From positions 15,819,337 to 15,883,336 of the forward strand of contig NC_087080.1 in the NCBI RefSeq assembly GCF_026151205.1: a stretch of 64,000 nt of DNA, written 5' to 3'. Origin of the DNA: Bolinopsis microptera. Taxonomy: Eukaryota > Ctenophora > Tentaculata > Lobata > Bolinopsidae. Position numbers and translations under genes: made by a program. A model generated the notes under the pieces. That model saw only the letters and a list, made by a program, of their open reading frames with translations, ran no database searches and was not told the origin of the DNA. Positions within the stretch are counted from its first letter, which is position 1. Each line of letters begins with the position of its first letter. Positions 58,381-64,000 of the stretch are shown here, in pieces.

Positions 58381-60090
58381 TGTATTTTTTGTATATTTGT
58401 ATCAATAACTGTAGATTAGATGTATTATAAGGATGCAGGTGGAGGACGTCCGATTGTGCTACCCGTGGGCACAACTCGTGTAATCCGGTAACAATAGAGA
58501 TCTTCTTTGACTTCTGTTGGCAAACACTCCACATATAGGTAAGTTCAGGTAAGTTCAGGTAAGTATGACCTAATTCCTATATTTAGATGACTTCTGCAGT
58601 GGACTATATACAATACTGATGCTCGTAACAGCCACAAATGTTACCATACTATCACCTAATGTCAATATCTAAAGATAAATACTGATATGATGATATTCTT
58701 TACTTTCCTCTCACATTCTAATTCACATTATATTGTAACAACTTCAGTCCAACATTCCAATCTAGGTTAGTTTATCTCCACATACTTCGATATATTTTAA
58801 AACTTACTCACTAATATACAATAATGAGATATACCCAGTTCAGCTAGTGTGTTCTGCACTTCCACAACATTTTCCAACGTTTGCTCCTCTAAACAAGTAC
58901 GCTGTCCTCTATCATTGAATGTTCACTTCGTTGCCCAAGATTGAATCAACATTCTGCAGAGTATGTAAAGCACATCTTCCAACGGTAATGAAACCTGATT
59001 TGGAAAATTTGATATTAATTTACAAATAAATCTGCAAACCACTTCCATCTAAAAATTTCACCACATGCACATGGCATAATACCTAACAAAACTCCAAAAA
59101 TGCCATAATATTAAAGGTATGTACATGATTCAAGATTATCCTCAATACTTACCTCAATGTTTTTCAGTCGCAACAAAACTTTTGATCAGAACCACCAACC
59201 ATGCCAGCATTTTCATCCACTCCAACAACACCGGTAACTTTATATTACCCTTGTCAGTCCTTAGTTAGATACCAGGTTCAATAAAGCTTTCAAAACTCTC
59301 TGAAATTAATATCATAGTAAATACCCTCTCGAGATTATAATTTTGTCATAACAGCTCCACGAAGATACTTCAAAGACATAATGCATATTAAAACTTTACA
59401 AACCTCTTTTACAGGTACCATATAGGACGTACTCTTATACTCAGTACACAATCATCATAGGCAATATCTACCACTTATCGAAAGTATCAACCACACTCCA
59501 CACATATCGGCGATTCGGCATATAGTTCATATCAAGAAATGCTATATCCGGGAATTTCATTAATGTTAAGGTTTGTTCATTAACAAATTATTACAAGAAA
59601 TAACCGTACTGAAACAATTCCTACAAAATATGTAACAGGTCACTCGTTGTACTTGTGACATCCTACAACAGCCATTTCAAATCACCAATACTTCAGGCAC
59701 CACAACAAAGTCGGATACAACAGCAACTGAGAAGAAAATTCGAACGACTACAAATCAATAGAAAGTTATAATGTACATGTTTTTTAACAACATCACCAGC
59801 TGGTAACACTCATACTACTTCACAACAACATCAGAAAATGGACGATCAGGACAGCTCACACACTCACTTTTCAATTATATAAGGTCACCACCATCAACAC
59901 TCCAAAACACTGTGCAATGATATTGCACCCACCTTACCTTCAACTCCAGTTTAATGATTTTTCTAACCAGTCCCGCCTTTACCTTTAATAATTATTAACA
60001 ATAATATGTTGGAATATATTTGTTAATTATGGGGATTTCTGGCATGTACATACAGTTGGTCATGAAAGCCTCAATTTTCTCTCCGCATAA
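58381..60090. other. Gene-free stretch downstream of the Helitron gene
   Basis: AT-rich, with a short GTAAGTTCAG repeat near 58540-58565. No exon recognised. It could still belong to the transposon's 3' non-coding region. Confidence 0.45.
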
Positions 60091-60093
60091 TGG

Positions 60094-60149
60094 CCATAAT
60101 AGTTATCTTTAATAGTAGAGTCTACATGTATTAAAGATAACTATTATGG
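60094..60149. other. Perfect 21-bp hairpin
   Basis: The left arm CCATAATAGTTATCTTTAAT(A) at 60094-60114 and its exact reverse complement at 60129-60149 enclose a 14-base loop that itself contains GTAGA/TCTAC. Candidate transposon end structure or foldback. Confidence 0.85.
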
Positions 60150-60404
60150 TCAATTTGTAGACATATAAATGTTGCTACAAATATCCACACGAGTAACGTT
60201 CTATATCTTATTAGCTATATTTTGTTCCTGGTTTACTTACCTTCGCAATTGAACACAATTGCAATATCCTACACCTAACTTTTGTTTAAGCTACATTATT
60301 TATGATGAACTGCTTTCATTGGTGCCTGCGTGATTTTCTAATCTAACTTTTCTGCTGGTGACCTATATAATAGTTGATACAATTATGATGACTGTCAAAT
60401 ATTC

Positions 60405-60605
60405 AGTGTTTATGAACACTAGCAAAAACACCACTTCATCACTTGTCAGTGATTTTCAACTCTATCAACCACCATTTCATCATTCTCCAGTACTGCAGTA
60501 TTTTCAACACTACATCATTTATCAGTGTTTTTAAACACTAAAAACCAATACTACATCATTTCTCAGTGTTTTTTAACACTACATCATATATCACTGTTTC
60601 TCAAC
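60405..60605. repeat. Cluster of AGTGTTTnnnAACACT mini-palindromes
   Basis: Five or more imperfect copies of a roughly 40-base unit with CTACATCATTTCTCAGTGTT followed by TTTAACACTA; each unit holds a short inverted repeat (AGTGTT/AACACT). Confidence 0.75.
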
Positions 60606-61639
60606 ACTGGACCAAACAGACCAAGACTGCTACCAATCAGTGCATCAACCACAATATTCAGATAACTCTATCGATGTTCTAATCTGAACACATATACATG
60701 AAGCCAACCAACAACTCCTCATTCGTTAAACGCAGTCATCATTCTTGTATCAATAATATCAACCTGCGTCAAGAAACGGTATCGTTGCCTACACTTCGAC
60801 TCAACTTAGTCTTACAAGATTGACTAATCTCCACTGAAACAGTTCCTCATATTAAATACTAAGCTTTACAAAAAGTACAAACTGATACTCCGTATTAATT
60901 GTACACCGCCCAGTTCAAAGTATTTAACCAGATGTGAGGATATTTATAATAACATACATTCAACGGAATGTTCGCGTAAAATAAGTACGGATTTGGCATA
61001 TTTTACCCCATTGAGGCTCACATGACCAACCTTAATATATGATATTATTTAATGTAAAATAAAGAAACATTATTCACTAATAGAGTTCTCCTCGTTGCAC
61101 TAACTTTAATATTATGATACATACAAAAATTGTCTCATTGTTTACCAGAATACACCACAAATTCAAATTACCGGCCGGCTGTTTCTAATATATTCTCTAA
61201 CGCCAAACGGCAACAACACGCAAACAAAACTGTACAATTGTATAACTAAATGATCATCAATTTGTACATTCAATATCCTATCCAGCTGTATCACGCCACA
61301 TTTAGATTATTCCCACATCATTGGCTAAGATTTTCAGTATTACTATCACGCCACACTTGCGCAGTCCAATCACAAGGGTAGCATGTATCACGAGTTCATT
61401 TTTTATCCAACGCGAAACAATCTCAGGAATCTTAAGACTATGTAATCACTAGATCGCGCGGCTTTTTCAACCTTAAATGTACAATTATCTGCGCGCGGCT
61501 TTCTCCCCTTTCGAAATTTAAAATTTTATTGGCAAACGTTCATGTTCCGTTTTACACGTCAGCAACCCATAACTTTAAAGTTTAAAAGCATTTATAGCAC
61601 AATACCAGATCATTATTTGAATAACACACTTTTCGCTAT
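60606..61639. other. Gene-free stretch
   Basis: No exon recognised. Two GCGCGCGGCTTT-like phrases lie at about 61455-61503. Confidence 0.4.
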
Positions 61640-61890
61640 CATCACCTGGGGACCCAAGGCTATTATGTTCATAAACATAAAGATTCGGCGGAATGACAGA
61701 CTGAGCACCGCCCAGTATCGCTATCCCAGTTACTCACTAATGTTCAATTAATTATTTCAAACCTTGCCTCACCACGACTTAATTTTACTTTGGCGGACCT
61801 CAGGCTATTACATATTTAATATTATGTTCATAAATATATAAAATAGAGATTCGACGGAATGACAGCAGACAGGCTTAGCGCGGCCTAATA
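61640..61890. repeat. Dispersed GC-rich repeat, inverted copies
   Basis: CACCTGGGGACCCAAGGCTA, then TTATGTTCATAAACATAAAG, then ATTCGGCGGAATGACAG is the reverse complement of the family at 42331-42410. A second, more diverged copy follows at about 61805-61890 (AGATTCGACGGAATGACAGC). Confidence 0.8.
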
Positions 61891-62616
61891 AAACTTACTT
61901 GTTACTAGTTGATTGCACTTAAATTACAACAATTAATATAATTTTTAATTCCAATTTACTGCGCAGTGCAACCCAGTAGTTCAACATATTACATATTACA
62001 AACAATTTTGTCAACAAATCTGCCGCGTCGACAATTAGAATTTGTTGATATATTGAGTAAGTATTATTTAATATAGTTTAACCATTTCTATTATATAGGA
62101 AATATATATGTATATAGGAGATATCGCGGATCGGGAAATTGAGCGGTCGCCCACAAAAGAAATGCGGCCGCATTTCTTGTTGTTTAACTGATATAAAGAA
62201 ATACGGTCGGTGATCCAGTATTGAGCATATGTGCAACTGTGTGAGTTCATTATTCTAATTGCCCCCTTCGAGCAGCTAAGGTGCATCTCACTTGCAGTCA
62301 TGTGACCGAGATCACGTGATAACACCTTTAACTAACTTATAGCCCTGAGGATCAATTGGTACAATGTGTATTGAGGTAAATTGGTCGGGGTATGTTTTAT
62401 TATATATAATATCAGTATTTACACTGAAACATTCAATAGCTCTCCTTAGCTGTTGGAACAGTGAAAGACCAAAATATTAGATGTTAACCCTGAGCAAATT
62501 GTAGCTTGTAGTTGTACATTTAATATAATCAATAATACTACATACTACCTTGTCGGACTTTATTTAAACGGACTTTAGTTCATAGTTGGATGCTAGAAGC
62601 CCAAGTTTACAATTTA
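61891..62616. other. Gene-free stretch with a 22-bp palindrome
   Basis: The perfect palindrome AAGAAATGCGG/CCGCATTTCTT lies at 62157-62178. The minus frame 62068-62325 is not recognisable. Otherwise AT-rich. Confidence 0.5.
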
Positions 62617-64000
62617 CCGCAGAAATTTAGCTCGTACCGTTTTAAAACCAGATCTCGGAGAAGAGTTCACCTTAGATTATTTTAAACCTAATTCTCGGGC
62701 AGACGTTTTACAATCTCCGAACAGTGTGACTATAATTATATTATATACAATCTCCGAACAGTGTGACTGTATTATGTACAATATCCGAACAGTGTGACTG
62801 TATTATGTACAATATCCGAACAGTGTGACTGTATTGTGTACAATCTCTGAACAGTGCGACTATATTGTGTACAATCTCCGAACAGTGTGACTATATTGTG
62901 TACAATATCCGTACAGTGCGACTATATTGTGAACAATCTCCGAACAGTGTGACTATATTGTGTACAATCTCCGTACAGTGCGACTATATTGTGTACAATC
63001 TCCGTACAGTGCGAATGTATTGTGTACAATCTCCGAATAGTGCGACTATATTATGTACAATATCCGTACAGTGCGACTATATTGTGTACAATCTCCGTAC
63101 AGTGCGACTATATTGTGTACAATCTCCGAACAGTGTGATTATATTGTGAACAATCTCCGAACAGTGTGACTATATTGTGTACAATCTCCGAACAGTGCAA
63201 CTATATTGTGTACAATCTCCGAACAGTGTGACTATATTGTGTACAATCTCCGAACAGTGTGACTGTATTATGTGCAATATCTGAATAGTGTGACTGTATT
63301 GTATACAATCTCCGTACAGTGCGACTGTATTATGTACAATATCCGAACAGTGTGACTGTATTGTGTACAATCTCCGAACAGTGTGACTATATTGTGTACA
63401 ATCTCTGAACAGTGCGACTATATTGTGTACAATCTCCGAACAGTGTGACTATATTGTGTACAATCTCCGTACAGTGCGACTATATTGTGTACAATCTCCG
63501 AACAGTGTGACTATATTGTGTACAATCTCCGAACAGTGCGACTATATTGTGTACAATCTCCGAACAGTGCGACTATATTGTGTACAATCTCTGAACAGTG
63601 TGACTGTATTGTGTACAATCTCCGAACAGTGTGACTGTATTGTGTACAATATCCGTACAGTGCGACTATATTGTGTACAATCTTCGAACAGTGTGACTAT
63701 ATTGTGTACAATTTCCGAACAGTGTGACTATATTGTGTACAATCTCCGAACAGTGTGACTATATTATGTACAATCTCCGTACAGTGTGACTGTATTGAGT
63801 ACAATCTCCGTACAGTGCGACTGTACCGAGATCTGGTTTTAAAACGGTACGAGCCAAACTTCTGCCTGAGAATTAGGTTCAAAATTCAAAATACTCTAAG
63901 GTGAACTTTACTCCGAGATCTAGTTATAAATTGGTACGATTGTACACAATATAGTCGCACTGTTCGGATATTGTACACAATACAGTCACACTGTACGGAG
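62617..64000. repeat. 31-bp satellite array with inverted spacer
   Basis: About 35 tandem units of a 31-bp sequence (ACAGTGTGACTATATTGTGT, then ACAATCTCCGA) occupy about 62712-63820, with sites varying between A/G and C/T. The array is bordered on the left (62629-62659) and right (63826-63855) by inverted copies of GCTCGTACCGTTTTAAAACC, then AGATCTCGG. After a spacer, units resume in the opposite orientation from about 63940 to the window end. Confidence 0.95.

Noticed and set aside
62712..63820. CRISPR-like array of 31-bp repeats
   Set aside because: Units are directly adjacent with no spacers, in animal DNA with introns and no cas genes, so it is a satellite.

Overview
The window is animal (metazoan) nuclear DNA, AT-rich and intron-rich. 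Several conserved animal genes can be rebuilt by hand from consensus splice sites with fully consistent phases. The ShKT domain, the many short DNA-transposon derivatives and the large Helitron suggest an early-branching animal, a cnidarian being my best guess. No rRNA, rDNA or mitochondrial marker is present to test this.

Layout. 1-15.7 kb: the 3' part of an unrecognised plus-strand gene (eight small exons, 1904-15662), its introns full of minisatellites. 15.9-24.1 kb: a complete minus-strand syntaxin-16 gene (seven exons), convergent with the first gene. Its 5.5 kb second intron holds a second, intronless minus-strand gene: a papain-family protein whose catalytic Cys is replaced by Ser and which ends in a ShKT domain. 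The 5' half of that nested gene is tandemly duplicated as a broken copy. 25.07-29.33 kb: minus-strand TM9SF3 (twelve exons found, last short exon not found). 29.95-30.81 kb: intronless minus-strand CNOT9, with a non-autonomous hAT element 135 bp upstream of its start. 31.5-36.4 kb: no gene, but a tRNA-derived SINE and several foldback or miniature elements. 36.4-44.3 kb: a six-exon plus-strand gene for a secreted protein in which every intron is phase 1; its introns carry a LINE relic, a 37-bp minisatellite, a poly-C minisatellite and dispersed repeats. 46.4-57.0 kb: one very large plus-strand Helitron gene. 57-64 kb: no gene recognised; tandem repeats, strong hairpins and a 31-bp satellite array.

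The most striking object is the Helitron gene. Two upstream exons splice in frame onto a 9.6 kb exon to give a predicted protein of 3414 residues. In order it has a hydrophobic N-terminus, a 2A-type ribosome-skipping motif, an SGNH-type hydrolase domain, an AlkB-like 2OG-Fe(II) oxygenase domain, proline-rich 70-residue repeats, charged 21-residue repeats, a Cys4 motif, a HUH/two-tyrosine Rep domain, a PIF1-type helicase and a C-terminal Cys/His domain that looks like a cysteine peptidase. All exon coordinates are by eye from splice consensus and frame, with no transcript evidence.
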